DNA of 64,000 nt from Microvelia longipes (lineage: Eukaryota > Arthropoda > Insecta > Hemiptera > Veliidae). Below the pieces are notes generated by a model. The model was not told where the DNA came from, made no database searches, and was given only the letters and a program-made list of their open reading frames with translations. The stretch spans positions 51,390,021-51,454,020 of the forward strand of contig JACMZG010001870.1 of assembly GCA_018340805.1 (NCBI GenBank), written 5' to 3'. How positions within the stretch are numbered: the first letter of the stretch is position 1; each line of letters starts with the position of its first letter. The translations under genes and the position numbers were made by a program. Of this stretch, positions 12,541 to 25,740 are shown piece after piece.

Positions 12541-13540
12541 GTTTATTTTTTATGAAACTTGCTTAATTCTTTGACTGCTGGTTCATTATTAATTGAGAAA
12601 ATAATTTACGATTTCTTTGATGTTAATTAATCGGTGCCTATGATCCCTACTACATGAATTGTCAATTGAAAAAGACATGAAGCCGAGTAATGCTGAGTAG
12701 TGAGGGTATTAGTATGGAATCATGTCTACGTTAAGAAGCTTTGTAACTTTCCAGTCTTTTCAGTGAGATGTTTTTAAACAAATTAATGAGATAATTTAAA
12801 CCTGTATCACTGAGATATTGATATACAAAAATTCAAGAGTCTTTGATGTTAAATACTCCATAGTTGATTTTAAATGACATAACTTATCATATTTACTCTC
12901 AATATGTTCGGTTACAGGGTACCTCAGAACTTTTCCTCATCACATCTGTACAGGGACGGTTAACTTTAAAAAGTTCAGTCTGAACCGTCAACCTGGAAGG
13001 TGAGCTGGTATGTGGAGGACTATATTTGATAGGAAAGTGAAAGGGATAGATAAAATCTTAATTCTATTAATAAAAAACCAACAAAATATTAACTTCAAAG
13101 GCTATAATATTAAAAAAATATCAGTCATAGCAAAAACTAGGGCTGTGGACCATATTTAACTGCTTGACAAGATGTATTAAATAAATAAAAAAAAACTTAA
13201 TTTTAATACCAAATTTAAAGATATAAGCAAGTTTCAGATGTATGCTCTATTATAATTATAATTTGGATAACCCAAATGGTAGATAAATTTATCGTAAATT
13301 AGATTAGATTAGATAGGATTTGTATGAAAAGTTATTTTCTCTCATGATTAAGTACCTGAATAGGTAAGAGATAGCTGGGTATCTAAAGTATCACCACAGC
13401 ATATCAGATGTAAACACATCGCATGTGTGTGCGTATCACATGTGGTGGTGGTTGATTATAAAAATAATTAAAAAGTCTCTTTTTTGTGGACTCATAAAAA
13501 AAAAATAAATCAAACCAGATTAATTACACAAAAGTCCTAT
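12541..13540. other. Nothing recognised
   Basis: AT-rich, no gene. 12905-12950 (GGTACCTCAGAACTTTTCCTCAT inverse) resembles the family 1 terminus on the minus strand. Confidence 0.45.
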
Positions 13541-13795
13541 ATTTTTTTAATATATAATAATTGACTAAGCTTTCGACTAAAAATTACTCATCATCAGAGT
13601 TTAAGAAATATAAAATAAAAAAACAAAAATTATTTTAAAACAATTTTAAAAAATGAAGATTTTTTAAATTTTTTTATAAAATATAAAATGAAATATAAAA
13701 TTAATTTTATATTTCTTAAACTCTGATGATGACTCATTTTTAGTCGAAAGCTTAGTTAATTATTATATATTAAAAAAATTATAGGACTTTTGTGT
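13540..13795. mobile_element. Foldback with outward hammerhead-like cores
   Basis: Arms 13540-13620 and 13705-13790 are inverted (CACAAAAGTCCTATA ... TATAGGACTTTTGTG). Right arm: CTGATGA 13723-13729, T, stem GACT/AGTC (13731-13734 with 13742-13745), GAAA 13746-13749. Left arm carries the same on the minus strand (13597-13571) with one mismatch in the stem. Confidence 0.75.
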
Positions 13796-13969
13796 AATTA
13801 ATCTGTTTTTATTTATAAAAATAATGTTGATAAACAGATATGCTCTGATACGTAATGAAGTAACCTCGACAGATGAAATAGATGTTGATGTATGTACCTG
13901 AGGATACCCGGGTGATGAAAAGGTCTTTAGTAGATGGGATGAATGTTTTGTTGAACTTGAACTATTAAT

Positions 13970-14075
13970 ATGACGAACAGATATAGGATAACAACAAAGT
14001 GGTCGCGAAGCGGCCACAGGGGGGCGCGGTGGCCGCGAAATGCAGAGGCTGCAGGCCGAATGCCTCTTGTTTGTT
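13970..14075 (+). repeat. Family 2 GC-rich module
   Basis: GGTCGCGAAGCGGCCACAGG through GCCGAATGCCTCTTGTTTG. The 72-residue open stretch over it is the repeat read as protein. Confidence 0.65.
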
Positions 14076-15050
14076 TATATGTATGTATATATGTATTTAT
14101 ATACGTATTTGTGTTATTATGGGATTGTTTCTGTCATTGCTCCATCAGTGGTGTAATCTGCTTGTGTGGGCTCGTTAAAAAAATTTAAATAAATTTTGCA
14201 TTTATTTCTGAGAAAATTCAAATAATTGAGATTCCGTAACCCACATTAAAATACAGAAAATGACATAGAAAACAAAGAAAACCGTGACGTTCTGATGAAA
14301 ACACGCCTGAGACGGCAACCAAATCGCATTAAAAAGAACAAATTTATCATGTCTCCATTTCGACGACTGGGCACACATCCTTTCCAACACACTCACATTT
14401 TTCACACTCTTTGGTCAACCCTCTGAGATACTATTTCAACTGAAATTTCCTTTCTAATAACCTTTTACTAGAAGTAAAAGAGAAACATAAATAATTGAAA
14501 TTTACTCAGCCATAGATAGTGATTAGATATTAGAGTGTGAAACCCCCTCCCCTTCCTCAAAAAGCGATGGGTTACTCACCCGAGCGAGTAGGGGTAATAT
14601 AAGAAGGCAGGAACGCCTAGCGGGTTACCCTCACAGAGAAATAAGTAACAAAAGACCTCTCTTAACTATATTGCTATTATTCAGCGTAAATTGTTTTGTA
14701 TTTTTTTTTATATTCTATACAAAGAGTTTATGTTGCAATAATATTTCGTACCTTATAATATTTCTTATTTATCTTATCTTACCTGCATTTATTTTTAAAA
14801 AGAATTTTTATTTCGCATTATTTCCTTTCAATTTACTTTTTTTTCATTTTGAATTATTACGTATTTATATTTTGTAAAAAGTGTATTAATGTATTTTTTT
14901 ATATTTGCAAAACATTTTATAGAAAAGTGTCCTAGATAAATAAACGGAGTAGACAAATCTTTTATTTTATCTTGTATTTGTTTTAAAGAAATAATAATAA
15001 AAGAGAAATATGAAACTAAATTTTATCTCAAATTTAATTTACGTGTAGTA
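14076..15050. other. Nothing recognised
   Basis: AT-rich; a short GC island at 14540-14640 has no coding match. Confidence 0.45.
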
Positions 15051-15053
15051 AAA

Positions 15054-15120
15054 AAAAGGCCTAAGGCCCCTGGCCGCGTCTCGGCCATTTCTCAGGCCTT
15101 CGACTCCCTGAGGACTCTTT
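15054..15120 (-). repeat. Family 2 GC-rich module, inverted fragment
   Basis: AAAGGCCTAAGGCCCCTGGC CGCG on + is the inverse of the CGCGGCC...AGGCCTTT module. Confidence 0.5.
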
Positions 15121-15803
15121 CTTTGTGTATTGGTCGTTGTTGTGTTGTTCATTATTATTTATTATAACATACAATTATGCCATGTATGGAGCGAATTTAA
15201 TTCGTTAGAGCTCTGCTCACTAAGACCTCTTCAGGGTCATTTATTGCACTGACTGACTGGGTTCTCGGGTAACCAGTACAGAACAAGAGGTTAACACTGG
15301 ATAATACTAAGCTTAACAGACTAAAATTAAAATTAAATTACTCTCATTATAATACTAATGAAAAAAAACTTTTATTTACACATGTTTTATATTTTAATTA
15401 AAATTAATTAAAACTTCGCTGGTAGCTTTTAAAATAATTTTAGAATTACTAAAAATATAGAGATAAGAGAGCATAATCTAAAACATTAGTGATAATTATG
15501 ATATTTAAAATTACATTTCAAAGTATAAATGAAACTCTTGCTTATACTGCGTCGAGTATTTTTATTATTTTTGCCAAAGAGTAGGGGTGGAGGTGTTAAA
15601 AAAAAAACTAAAAACTACATTCTCATTTGCTTTGAAAATGTAATTAATGGATCTACATATTATCAATTTAGCACGCATTTATAAGTTACGTCACACACAT
15701 ATAAGAGGTAAGTATATTATATAATATATACATACCCACACACAACACACACACACACACACACAAACACACACAACACAACACACACATATATATAATA
15801 AAT

Positions 15804-15834
<31 letters not shown>

Positions 15835-16656
15835 ACTTACGAGATGGGTTTTTTTTCGATCATAACAAAAAGGGTATGAACTATATATCTTCTTAAAATG
15901 TTTGTAAAGCGGGGGTTAATGATGTGTTTTTGGGTCTTCTAAATTAAATAATATCGGTTTCACCCCAATCGGTTCAGCCAGAAAAGCCAAAAATAACTGT
16001 AAAAACGATTTACTTTTATTGTTTTAACGATAAAATAAAAGTGTATTCTATGTTTCTGAAAACTTAATCGAATGAAAGCGTTGCAAGTAACACATAGCAC
16101 ACTGGGTTAGCCACCTCGATGCAAGGACGCTTGCGAAACGCCTGTCATTTTAATAAAAGCTGCGAAGATCTGTTACGGAGAACTCTAAAATATGTGAAAA
16201 AGACAAGATCACCTATTATAGAAAAAGAAAAGTTGAAACTCTGGATTGAAGGACATCCTATTGGAAACAGTCGTAGAAGAGTAGGACAATAAGACAAACA
16301 AAACAATATAATAAACAAAAATAAAAACATAAAAGATCAGTAGAAGGGCGTAGAGGCAAAACAGATGGTAAAAGCCTAGTCAAAAAACAGAAAATTCACT
16401 AGACTCAAGTTGAACAATCATATGAGAACAAATTATACAAAGAAACTACAGTGTAGCGCGTAGCGACTAAGAAAACTAAGGCCCTTTATTTAGTAAATTA
16501 TTATTTTTATTTTTTTACTATGATAATGTTTTTACTTGTTCTTAATTGTTTGATTTTGAAGTTAAATTGTTTTCTACAGTTTTAACTTGTTGTTTTTATC
16601 TTTTAGAAATTGTCATTTTTATATTTGTTCATTAGGTACCGAGATAGAGATATATA
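15121..16656. other. No gene; (CA)n/(TA)n tract at 15735-15835
   Basis: Microsatellite in the middle; remainder without supported feature. Confidence 0.5.
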
Positions 16657-17287
16657 CTACACCTTTTCCACATTTATTGAGAAGATATTAATTGTATTGA
16701 GAATAATGACTTGTATTTGAGAAAATATCAAATTAAATTAGATTAGTCTGTTGAATTTGATAAAACAAATCAACTACATTGTTGTTTATCAAATTCAACA
16801 GAATTGTCAATTTTATTTGAGAAAGCATTATATAAAATTGAGAATTGTTTAATTTAATTTCAAAAGGGTGATTTGAATTTGAGAAGAATTTGAATTTGAT
16901 TTGAATTTTGATAATTTGAAAATAGAAATAGTAATGTAAAAATTGGCCGAATTTTGAGTTTCTCATTATAAATAAATAAATTTATTTTATGATATCACAT
17001 CACAATGTCAAACATAAAAGCAAATTATCTTAAATTAAAAAAAGTTAATACATTTAATAAATAAATCATTAATTATTATGATAAACATTATCAATCACAA
17101 GTTCTCAAAAACATTTAATAAATTCTTAAATAGAATTCACTGCTCTCAAATTCATTAATGCTCAATACAACTGACTTAATACAAAATTCAATTTATGTTT
17201 TCTAAAATATATTTTTCTAATCTCAAATACAATCGATATGTTCTCAATAAACATAACGGTTTCTCAATAAAATTGGAAAAGGTGTAG
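16657..17287. mobile_element. 631-bp element with inverted ends and TTGAGAA subterminal repeats
   Basis: Ends CTACACCTTTTCC ... GGAAAAGGTGTAG are inverted. The left third repeats TTGAGAA on +, the right third repeats TTCTCAA, an arrangement typical of nonautonomous DNA transposons with subterminal transposase sites. It interrupts a repeat (17288-17400) whose sequence recurs at 26390-26480. Confidence 0.75.
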
Positions 17288-17584
17288 AGGGCATATCCTA
17301 TCTTAATACATTGAGAGGCCTAAAACATCTTTTTGGGCTCTCAGAGGCTCTGTGTAACCTCATTGAAACCTCCTCTAAGAGTAAATTAAGGTTATAACCA
17401 ATCAATCGTTGTCGGCTTTTCCCGCATTGTTGGTTTTGTTTCCTATTATAAACGTTGTGTTATACAAAGTTACTGTATTTTTTAATGTTTATTTCATTAT
17501 AATAATACTCAAGGGTGTTCAGGTTACTTTTTAGATGTTTCAAAATTCAACTGATAGGGCCCATCTATTAATAATATCTCTATG

Positions 17585-17645
17585 GCACCGATGATGAGCT
17601 TTATTTAGTTGAAAGCCGGTTGTGAACTACTTGAAATAAACAATG
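17585..17645 (+). repeat. Foldback end with degenerate hammerhead-like core
   Basis: CCGATGATGAGC ... AGTTGAAAGCCGGTTGTG is the same terminal module as at 6.3 kb with one core substitution (CCGATGA). Confidence 0.5.
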
Positions 17646-17649
17646 TACA

Positions 17650-18866
17650 TTGAACTCGTCTACCCAGGGGCGGAATAGTTAGGTCATCCATCATGGGTGG
17701 AAGCCCTCCTTTTTCCCCTCAGCCAAAAATTATTTTAAAGAATAAACAGGGAAAATTCAAAAATGCTAAATTTTTGTAAAAGAGCTCCTCTAGATATTTG
17801 TTATGTTTATATTGTTTCTATTTATTATATCTATACAAATACTAGAGCCAATCATGGCTTTTGAAATACTTGGTCATGGTCCTAAAGCATCAGATAAGAG
17901 TCTTAAATAGTATATTACAATAATATCTAACCAGCTGAGTTATCAGTAATACCAACAGAAACAATAGTGGCATGGACCTGGTTTCTATGCTCGTAATTCT
18001 TATATCTTGTATGTTGAATCTAACTTCAACATAGGATTCACATTGTAATTTGAATTTAACTCTAGCATACAGGTATTGAGTCTTACATGGATGCGTTTAG
18101 ACCATAAAATGCATTTTACAAGAAATATATGGAATTCTATCTGGTTACACGCTCGTATAATAGAGAGCTTTACCACCTTTACCAGCGGGAAAATACCACT
18201 TTCCCCCCATCTGCGTCCCAGTCGGGAAATACCTAGACGTTTCCCCCTTACAAAGGAAATATCCTATATCTGATACAACATTACGTTAGACCTCCCCTTA
18301 CAACAAATCTCGTTTTCCATTTTTTTCGTAAACATGCTTTTTGGTGTAACTTTTCCTGGGAAAAGTGTAAAGAAAATATTTTCTTTATAATAGAAAGAAA
18401 AACTGTTTATTATTTACCCTTTACATTTACTTTCTCTTAACATAAATGAATGTTATATATTTACATATTTTTACTATGATAATACCAATTTTTTTCCTGA
18501 GCATCTTGAAAAAATGCATTTCCCGTGTGAGAACATTGTATTCAAAAATAGCCCCTCATCCGATCTACCTGTTTAGAATTTTTGGTGCTGTTTATCCGTT
18601 CGGTTTTGCGGATGCATGTAAAGAGAGACATTTCGAGAAAAACCTGAAATAATACAAAGACTGTTATGAGGCGATTTGCCCCGCTACGATTCTAAAGGAA
18701 TTTTTGAGTATGTTATTAAAATAAAAACAATATTACTGGTTTGATTTCCTCAAATATTGCACTATGTGACTTTTTAGGACTTAAAATAAGTTTTTAAGAA
18801 AACGGATTTCTCCTCAAGTATCAATTGAAGTTTTAAGACTTATTCTTTGAATTTTTTATTTCTCAT
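17650..18866. other. Nothing recognised
   Basis: Two short open stretches, no domain. Confidence 0.45.
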
Positions 18867-19572
18867 TTATACCGTATGTATATAGGAAAAGTATTGTGTT
18901 TGCGAATAAATTCGAAACCGGGACGAAACTGGAATTATCTGTTTCAGGTGATTTAAAGGCCTCCTGAGTGGTTTTCATAAAGTTGCCTGTCTGTGTGAGT
19001 GTGTGTCTGTTATCATACTAGCGCCCAGTGTATTTATGTTTGAGAGTTTTGTACAAAAATCAGTCTACCGCTGTATATGAGCTATTCAGAAAGTAATTTT
19101 TTATGACGTCATTAACCCGCAATGATAACTCAGCAAAAATTTCGAAAAATTTTAAAACACGGAATGATGCGATCAGATTGAGATTTGGCACGCATGTGAC
19201 TATATATAAGAATAACATATGTGCCAATATTTCATGTCATTATCATGGAATGACTTGTGTACGATTTTTAACACATAGTAAAAAATTGAAAAATGGTCCA
19301 ATTGAGTTGAAATTTGGTACAAGTGTATATTATTATCTAATAAATAAGTGCACTAAGTTTCCTTTCAATACGACAAGTATATCCATGATTTTGTTGGATC
19401 ATAATAATTAAGGAGGAATGATAGTTGTCAGTGCTCTATTGGTGACCGACAAGAATAATACAGATGCATTTACTATCAGAGGACGAACGAAGCGAGTCCG
19501 AAGCAGGGAGGATGAGCGAAGCGAATCCAATGTAATGAGGAAAAGTTCCGAGGTACCCAGTACCCGATTTTT
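18867..19572 (+). repeat. Dispersed family 1, copy B
   Basis: Uninterrupted: starts CTCATTTATACCGTATGTAT, contains TGACGTCATTAACCCGCAAT at 19104, ends with GAACGAAGCGAGTCCGAAGC and AGTTCCGAGGTACC. The 102- and 67-residue open stretches are this element. Confidence 0.8.
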
Positions 19573-19761
19573 TAAATTGAAATTAGACCGAAAATCCTTA
19601 TCTGTAGTTATTATGTTATAGTTAGATGTATACTTTCCATACGAGAAGGAATCACTGTAATAACAAACACCAACCTTTTAATTTTAGTTCATTCCATTAA
19701 AATTTAATGAGTTACTTATAAAATTTGTCTCCCTTTTGGTGGTAAAGATATTTTTACTGTT

Positions 19762-20475
19762 CCTCATTTAAACCGTAAGTATATGGGAAAAGTATTGTGT
19801 TTGCAAAAAAATTCGAAACCGGGATGAAAACGGAATTATCCAATTCAGGTGTTTTTAAGGCCGCCTGAGTGGTTGTATATGTGTATGTGTGTGTATGTGT
19901 GTGTGTATGTGTGTGTGTGTCTGTTATTAAGTAGTTCCAAGTGCATTTATGCTACAGAGTTAAAACTTTGAACAAAAATCAGTCAATCACTGAAGTTGTG
20001 CTATGTGGAAAATATTTTTATGACGTCATTAATCCGCAATAATGACTCAGAAGAATTTCGAAAAATCATAAAACGTGGGAAAATGATGAAATCTGATGGA
20101 AATTTGGCACGTACGTATGTAGCCATGTATAGGGCTAACATATGTGCAAAGTATCATCTCATTTTTAGCATTAATTCAATTTTTATCAAATGACTTGCAT
20201 ACGTTTATTAAAAATTTTAAAATATCAGAACGGAATCCAATTAAGTTGAAATTTAGTTCAAGTATATACCTTTACGCAATAAATACGTACCCAAATAATA
20301 CAACAAGTATATCCATGATTTTTAGTGGATAATAAAAGTTAAGTACCATCAAGCGTGGTCAGTAACTGAATGGGTGACCATTGGGAATGAAACTAATGTA
20401 TTTACACACACATTAGTATACAATTAACGACTTGTATATTCTGAGGACGAGCGAAGCGAGTGTGAAGTACAGGAT
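19762..20475 (+). repeat. Dispersed family 1, copy C
   Basis: Starts CCTCATTTAAACCGTAAGTA, has TGACGTCATTAATCCGCAAT at 20021, ends GAGGACGAGCGAAGCGAGTG. Copies B and C lie in direct tandem, 190 bp apart. Confidence 0.8.
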
Positions 20476-20867
20476 ATTGGTTAATATAGCGGAACGGTGG
20501 AACGTTTCTCTCCTTTTCCTCGCTAACTACTTATGTCTCTAATTTGTCCAATGTTAGCTTGTAGAACAAGAAGGAAACAGGTTTTGTCAGGTTGATAGAA
20601 GTGTTTTCAAAGTGATTTTAATTCAAGAGAACAATTTGTTGAATATTATGGTGAAAGTTTTGAGATGGCAAAGATTTGTGGGAGGAGTTTTACTAGTTGA
20701 TTAGCGAGAACGGAGATTGAGATGACAAAGCTCTTTCCTCACTCCATTCAACTTTTAATTACCCCTGACTTTGATTATGTTGACAGATTAGTCATTAAAA
20801 CATGTCTAATTTCTTATCATATGGCATGCCATATTGTTTGTCTATTCTATTCTATCTTATCTCTACA

Positions 20868-21240
20868 AGACGCTTCCAATTGGGTTAGTTTTTGGTTTTA
20901 TTTTGGTTCTTTCACTACAAGACGCTTCCAATTTTTGGTTTTATTTTGGGTTCTTATTCACTACAAGACGCTTCCAATTTTGGGTTTTATTTTGGGTTCT
21001 TATCCACAACAAGACGCTTTCAATTTTGGGTTCTTATCCACTACAAGACGCTTCCAATTTTGGGTTTTTTTGGGTTCTTATCCACAACAAGACGCTTTCA
21101 ATTTTGGGTTCTTATCCACTACAAGACGCTTCCTTTTGGGTTTTATTTTGGGTTCTTATCCACAACAAGACGCTTCCAATTTTGGATTTTATTTTGGGTT
21201 CTTATCCACAACAAGACGCTTCCAATTTTGGGTTTTTTGA
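20868..21240. repeat. Minisatellite, ~35-47-bp unit, open in three frames
   Basis: Units of CACTACAAGACGCTTCCAAT TTTGGGTTTTATTTTGGGTT CTTAT with deletions. All three + frames stay open for 150-176 codons because the unit has no stop; these are not genes. Confidence 0.9.
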
Positions 21241-21652
21241 TTACGCTGACAAATGGTGGTACACAAGGTTTAATTGGTGTGACGGTTTGTACTCGAGAGT
21301 GGCACTCATATTGTCTGGCTTTATTCCGGTCGTTATACCTGTGATTTCGAGCCTAAGCGATTAACCGTAAAGGGAGGAGAGATGAGAACCACTTGTTGAA
21401 TCTTATAGTAATTACTTCTCAAATATGCTCTTTTGCCAACCCCCTAAGGATATAAATTACTTTACAGGTAGTGCATCGAAGCTAGTGGACATATAATCCC
21501 AACGAGTTGTTCTAGTGTCACTCCTAGCAGTTCATTTAAAATGATCTTACACCTACCTAGGATCAGTAGACTACTGATTTCTTAAACTTACTGTCTCACT
21601 AGTTACGTTAGTCTTGTCTAACTAGCTACATGTTCACTAAGTCACACTACAA
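21241..21652. other. Nothing recognised
   Basis: No gene or repeat supported. Confidence 0.5.
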
Positions 21653-22153
21653 TTAGTACGTTCACACACACTTTAGATCCGCGGATCGTATAGAGTACGA
21701 TCTCTCAATACGGTAATATTAGCTGTATGAACCATGCGGAGGGGATCCGATCGCATACGCTAGAACTAAGGAGATGGAATTTAAATGGATACCCCGATAC
21801 GCTGTATGTACCTTTAGAGACGATCGTATTTAACGGATAACCTTCTCGTCAAACCTTTATTTCACTTCTAGATAACCGTTTTTGATCAAATAACTTTTGG
21901 AATATTATTTTTTTTTTTTTGTAACTTTATTATTGCAAAGAAATCACAATTTAATTTAATATATTTTTTGTTTTAAACTTCCTTATAACCAAAAGTGAAC
22001 CTTCACTATACAAGACGCCATGTTTTGGCGGGATCAGTTATCTATCACTCGATCGACTAAACAAAGGCGCTGCAAAAACCGTGAAATTAGTTGACCGTAT
22101 TGTATACGTATTCTATACGATCCGCGGATCTAGAGTGTGTGGGAACGTACTAA
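21653..22153. mobile_element. 501-bp DNA transposon-like element
   Basis: Terminal inverted repeats of about 45 bp starting TTAGTACGTTC, containing the palindrome GATCCGCGGATC in both ends (about 21676 and 22117). No coding capacity; nonautonomous. Confidence 0.8.
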
Positions 22154-22428
22154 ATGTTACACTACAACGTCTCAATAGTTATATGTTACACTTACCACTT
22201 GATTACTTAACTTATATTACTAGTAACGTATCTAACTAAGTTAACTTATTTAACATTCTCATTAACTTTGAAATTACTCTAAACTCGCGCTGCACTTTTA
22301 GTTTTTACTTAAATCAAACATTAGAACTAAGAGGTTGTACATTCTTTAATTTCCATCTCCCTTACTCGCACCTGTAGGAAAACAAGATTTGAAACGCCTA
22401 CAATATAATTACAGAAAATATTTAACCT

Positions 22429-22822
22429 AAAAAAAACACTTGCATATAAAAAGCGTCCAGTATAGCGTAAAAAGTTATGAGATCATTAAATAAGCCAAGT
22501 CGTAGGTTCCTAATAACGCTTGTAAATATATGAGATCCTGGCAGTTTCACTTTGTGACTTGGCCATTACGCAGCTTAAGGTAGTCTGGTACTAAACATCT
22601 TGTATAGAGTGTAGACATACACTATAATAATATATTCAGCATATTTAATAAGCTTATTATGCATTTCAGTGTGTTTTCCGTAATGGCCAAGTCACAAAGT
22701 GAAACCGCCAAGTCCTCATATATTTACAAGCATTATTGGGAAGCTACGATTTGGCTAATTCAATGATCTCACTACTTTTTACGGTACACTTGGTTCTTTT
22801 TTTACAAGCAAGTGTTTTTTTA
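22429..22822. mobile_element. ~390-bp foldback, ~140-bp arms
   Basis: Arms 22429-22570 and 22680-22822 are inverted (AAACACTTGCATATAAA ... AAGCAAGTGTTTTTT; GTCACTT block TTTCACTTTGTGACTTGGCC / GGCCAAGTCACAAAGTGAAA). Confidence 0.85.
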
Positions 22823-24480
22823 ATTCATTTCATCTAGTAAGCTTAAACATTATTCTTTACTAAAATATGCCAAGAAATTTTATTAAATGATTAATTAGTT
22901 ACAGCATATTACACCACTTATTTATTTCGAAACACTTACATTTTCTTTAACTAAATAATAGATAAATTGTGTAAAATTAGATTGTAATGTTTTGTCAAAA
23001 TAAAACTTGATATTCTAAGTTTTAAAATTCTCTACTAGGAGGCGCTTGTTGTCAAAAATTTCTTTCTACGTAAAACTGAGGTTAGGATTACATTTCAACT
23101 TAGGTAGAACATATCAGGCAGGAAGAACTGAAAATGTTAGATTTTGATAATTGTTCATTGATTTTCTCATCAACATTTATCTATATACGAAAGTTCAAGA
23201 GTCTACAATTGCTGGAAGTGCCTTAGAATTTTGATGAATAGGTGAGTGAGTGTCAACTGCCTAACTTTGAGCCATTACATCTCAACACCTGTGAATGGTT
23301 AAAGATATGAAATTTCGTAGAATGAATCAGCTCAACAAGATCTTTTAGTTTATATTAAAAATATATATTTTAATGTCCTTAATAAAAATATAGAGGGGGG
23401 GGGGGTGAAAATAGCCTCGGGATGCTTCCTATAAAGGATGGTACACACCAGTGACCGCTAGACTTGGCGGGGTCACTGCCGTGCCTCCATATAGTAGGCA
23501 ACGATCCAAATATAATGATTTTTTTTTGATATTTTATATATTGAGTAATACGACTACAATTATTGTTACAAGTATTAGAGTTAATATAGTTTCATGGCTT
23601 GAGAAGTCTGGTAAGAGAAATAATCCACTGATTGCACTCTGGCGGAAATATAATGAAAGAGAGAAGAAGCATGCACCATTGATTGCCAACACTACACGAC
23701 ATTAAGAAGATGAAGAGTAAGCTGAAACATCTGTTCCACGGAAAGTTGAAGACGGAAGTTCCCCCGCAAATATACTTAGTTTTAAAATTTGTCGCGTAAC
23801 CATGGTCACGTGGTTACACTGTCATTACAGTTCGTTAGGGAAAAGTCCCCTGCATTTTTTGTCGTAGTCAATTCTCTGAATAAATCATATTTGGAAGGTG
23901 AATAAACGGTTGTAAGGTCGTATTTCCCGATCATAATCAGTCAAAACATTAAAAGAAAATTGACAAGAAAAAAACAAAACTCATTTTTATGATTTGGCTC
24001 AACTAAAGCCAATGAAAAATTGATTTTAAAATAGCTCATTTTTCATTTGGAAATTCACTGAAATTAACCGGAAATATTTTTTTTATACACGCTCGCGTCT
24101 AATAATTGTTAATAACAAAAAAAAATCTAATTAATTTGTTTTATTTATAGCCAACAATAGCATTGCAACAGTTTACTTGTAAACTGGTATTGGGTCTAAT
24201 AATCTATTCGCCGGTAGAGATGAAACTAAAATGGATGAAACAAAGCGGGTAAAGTTAATGCTAAAACAACAGAAAGTTAAATATTTCACTCATTGAAATA
24301 ACATCGCCCTGTAACTTTATTATTAGTTAGAATATTTCGGTTTCTAATGAAAATTTACAACTAATAAAAGCTATTCCTTCTATTTATGAGTGGTTTTTTA
24401 GGACAAAACTTGAGTTTAATTAAAAATTAAGAGCATAAGTAGCAAATACTTGCTTCTTATCTCTGTTCTTAATTTAAAGT
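22823..24480. other. No gene; short hairpin and poly-G tract
   Basis: G run at 23394-23404; hairpin CAGTGACC ... GGTCACTG at 23449-23478. A TTCTCTACTAGGAGGCGCTT block near 23028 recurs at 36467. Confidence 0.5.
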
Positions 24481-24499
24481 CTTATTAGAACTCAAGACT

Positions 24500-25110
24500 T
24501 ATGTATGTATATCCTTGTGTAATTCTAATCATTAAAGAACTTTAGATGAAATTTTTAAAGAATTTCCAAATGATATCTTTGTGTAATTCTAAATATTATG
24601 GAACTTTAGAGTAGAGGAAATTCTTAAAGAATTTCCTAATGATATCCTTGTGTAATTCTAATCATTATGAAACTTAAGATGAAATTTTTAAAGAATTTTC
24701 AATTGATATTCTTGTGTAATTCTAATCATTATGGAACTTTAGATGAAATTTTTTAAGAATTTCCAAATGATATCTTTGTGTAATTCTAATCATTATGGAA
24801 CTTTAGATGACATTTTTAAAGAATTCCCTAATGATATCCTTGTGTAATTCTAAATATTATGGAACTTTAGATGAAATTTTTAAAGAATTCCCTAATGATA
24901 TCCTTGTGTAATTCTAATCATTATGGAACATAATGATTATGTAACTTGATTATGTAATTGATTATGTAACATAAGTTTCATCTAACTTTAGATGAAATTT
25001 TTAAAGAATTTCCTAATGATATCCTTGTGTAGTTCTAAATATTATGGAACTTTAGAGGAAATTCTTAAAGAATTTCCAAATGATATCCTTGTGTAGTTCT
25101 AAATATAATG
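24500..25110. repeat. Satellite-like tandem repeat, ~62-bp unit
   Basis: Nine or so units built on GATATCCTTGTGTAATTCTA ATCATTATGGAACTTTAGAT GAAATTTTTAAAGAATTTCC. It ends about 370 bp before exon 1. Confidence 0.9.
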
Positions 25111-25478
25111 GAACATTGCAGAACTGAAGTCCTTTTACTTTTAGGAAATTTTTAAAGAAAAAATGATCGGTATTCGTTCTGTCGTCTTTAGCTCATACAA
25201 AGACAAATTCTGCTGGAGATTAAAGGATCAGAAAAGTGTCGAGCCTTTATATATTCGTTAAATTAGACAGTTAAAGCAGAGTATTTATCTGTCTCTGTGG
25301 TTCTACGTATAATGTAAGAACCAAGGACGTTTCGTCCGGTTTTGAATAAAATCCTTAGTGATTGCCAAAAGTCACATAGTGATGTCGTGAGTGACATCTC
25401 GATGTAAGTGACTCTTGGCAATGACTAAGAAATGTCGGCTTTCAGGTCAGGGCTAATGAATATTTATCCTTTTTTCAG

Positions 25479-25740
25479 TTAAGCTAGTTGGTATAAAAAG
25501 TGGATCGATGTCTGCTCGATTCCTAGGATTCAGTCTGGCAGTGGAGGGAAGTGGAAGTACTTCCATGCCACGTCTAGGATCCACAAACAACCCAGGCTCC
25601 TTCGTACTGTTTGGCGACGCCTTCACAAGGTTCAGTCAAGAGTGTCCGTCTGTTGTGGTACACACAACAATGATGCCAAAATCCGAGATACAAGTCATGT
25701 GGACAGCACCTCCCGCTGGACACGGATGTGTCACTTTCAA
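25479..25740 (+). CDS. Spon1: F-spondin exon 1 (of those found): Reeler domain, C-terminal half
   Basis: Starts after a pyrimidine-rich acceptor ending TTTTTTCAG with two bases of a split codon, then reads KLVGIKSGSMSARFLGFSLA; the pattern V-x-L-x-G...F-x-GF-x-L is the Reeler core. It continues through ECPSVVVHT and ends QVMWTAPPAGHGCVTFK, matching the Reeler motif W-x-APPAG-x-GC-V. Donor GTGAGT follows, phase 2. The ATG at 25508 is an internal Met, not the start. The preceding exon must end in phase 1 and encode the signal peptide and first Reeler strands; I did not find it in 1-25478. Confidence 0.93.

Noticed and set aside
20722..21364. Three overlapping long ORFs
   Set aside because: All come from one tandem repeat open in every frame.
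23451..23705. 84-codon ORF tested as the missing Reeler exon
   Set aside because: No Reeler motif, no phase 1 donor in the right place.
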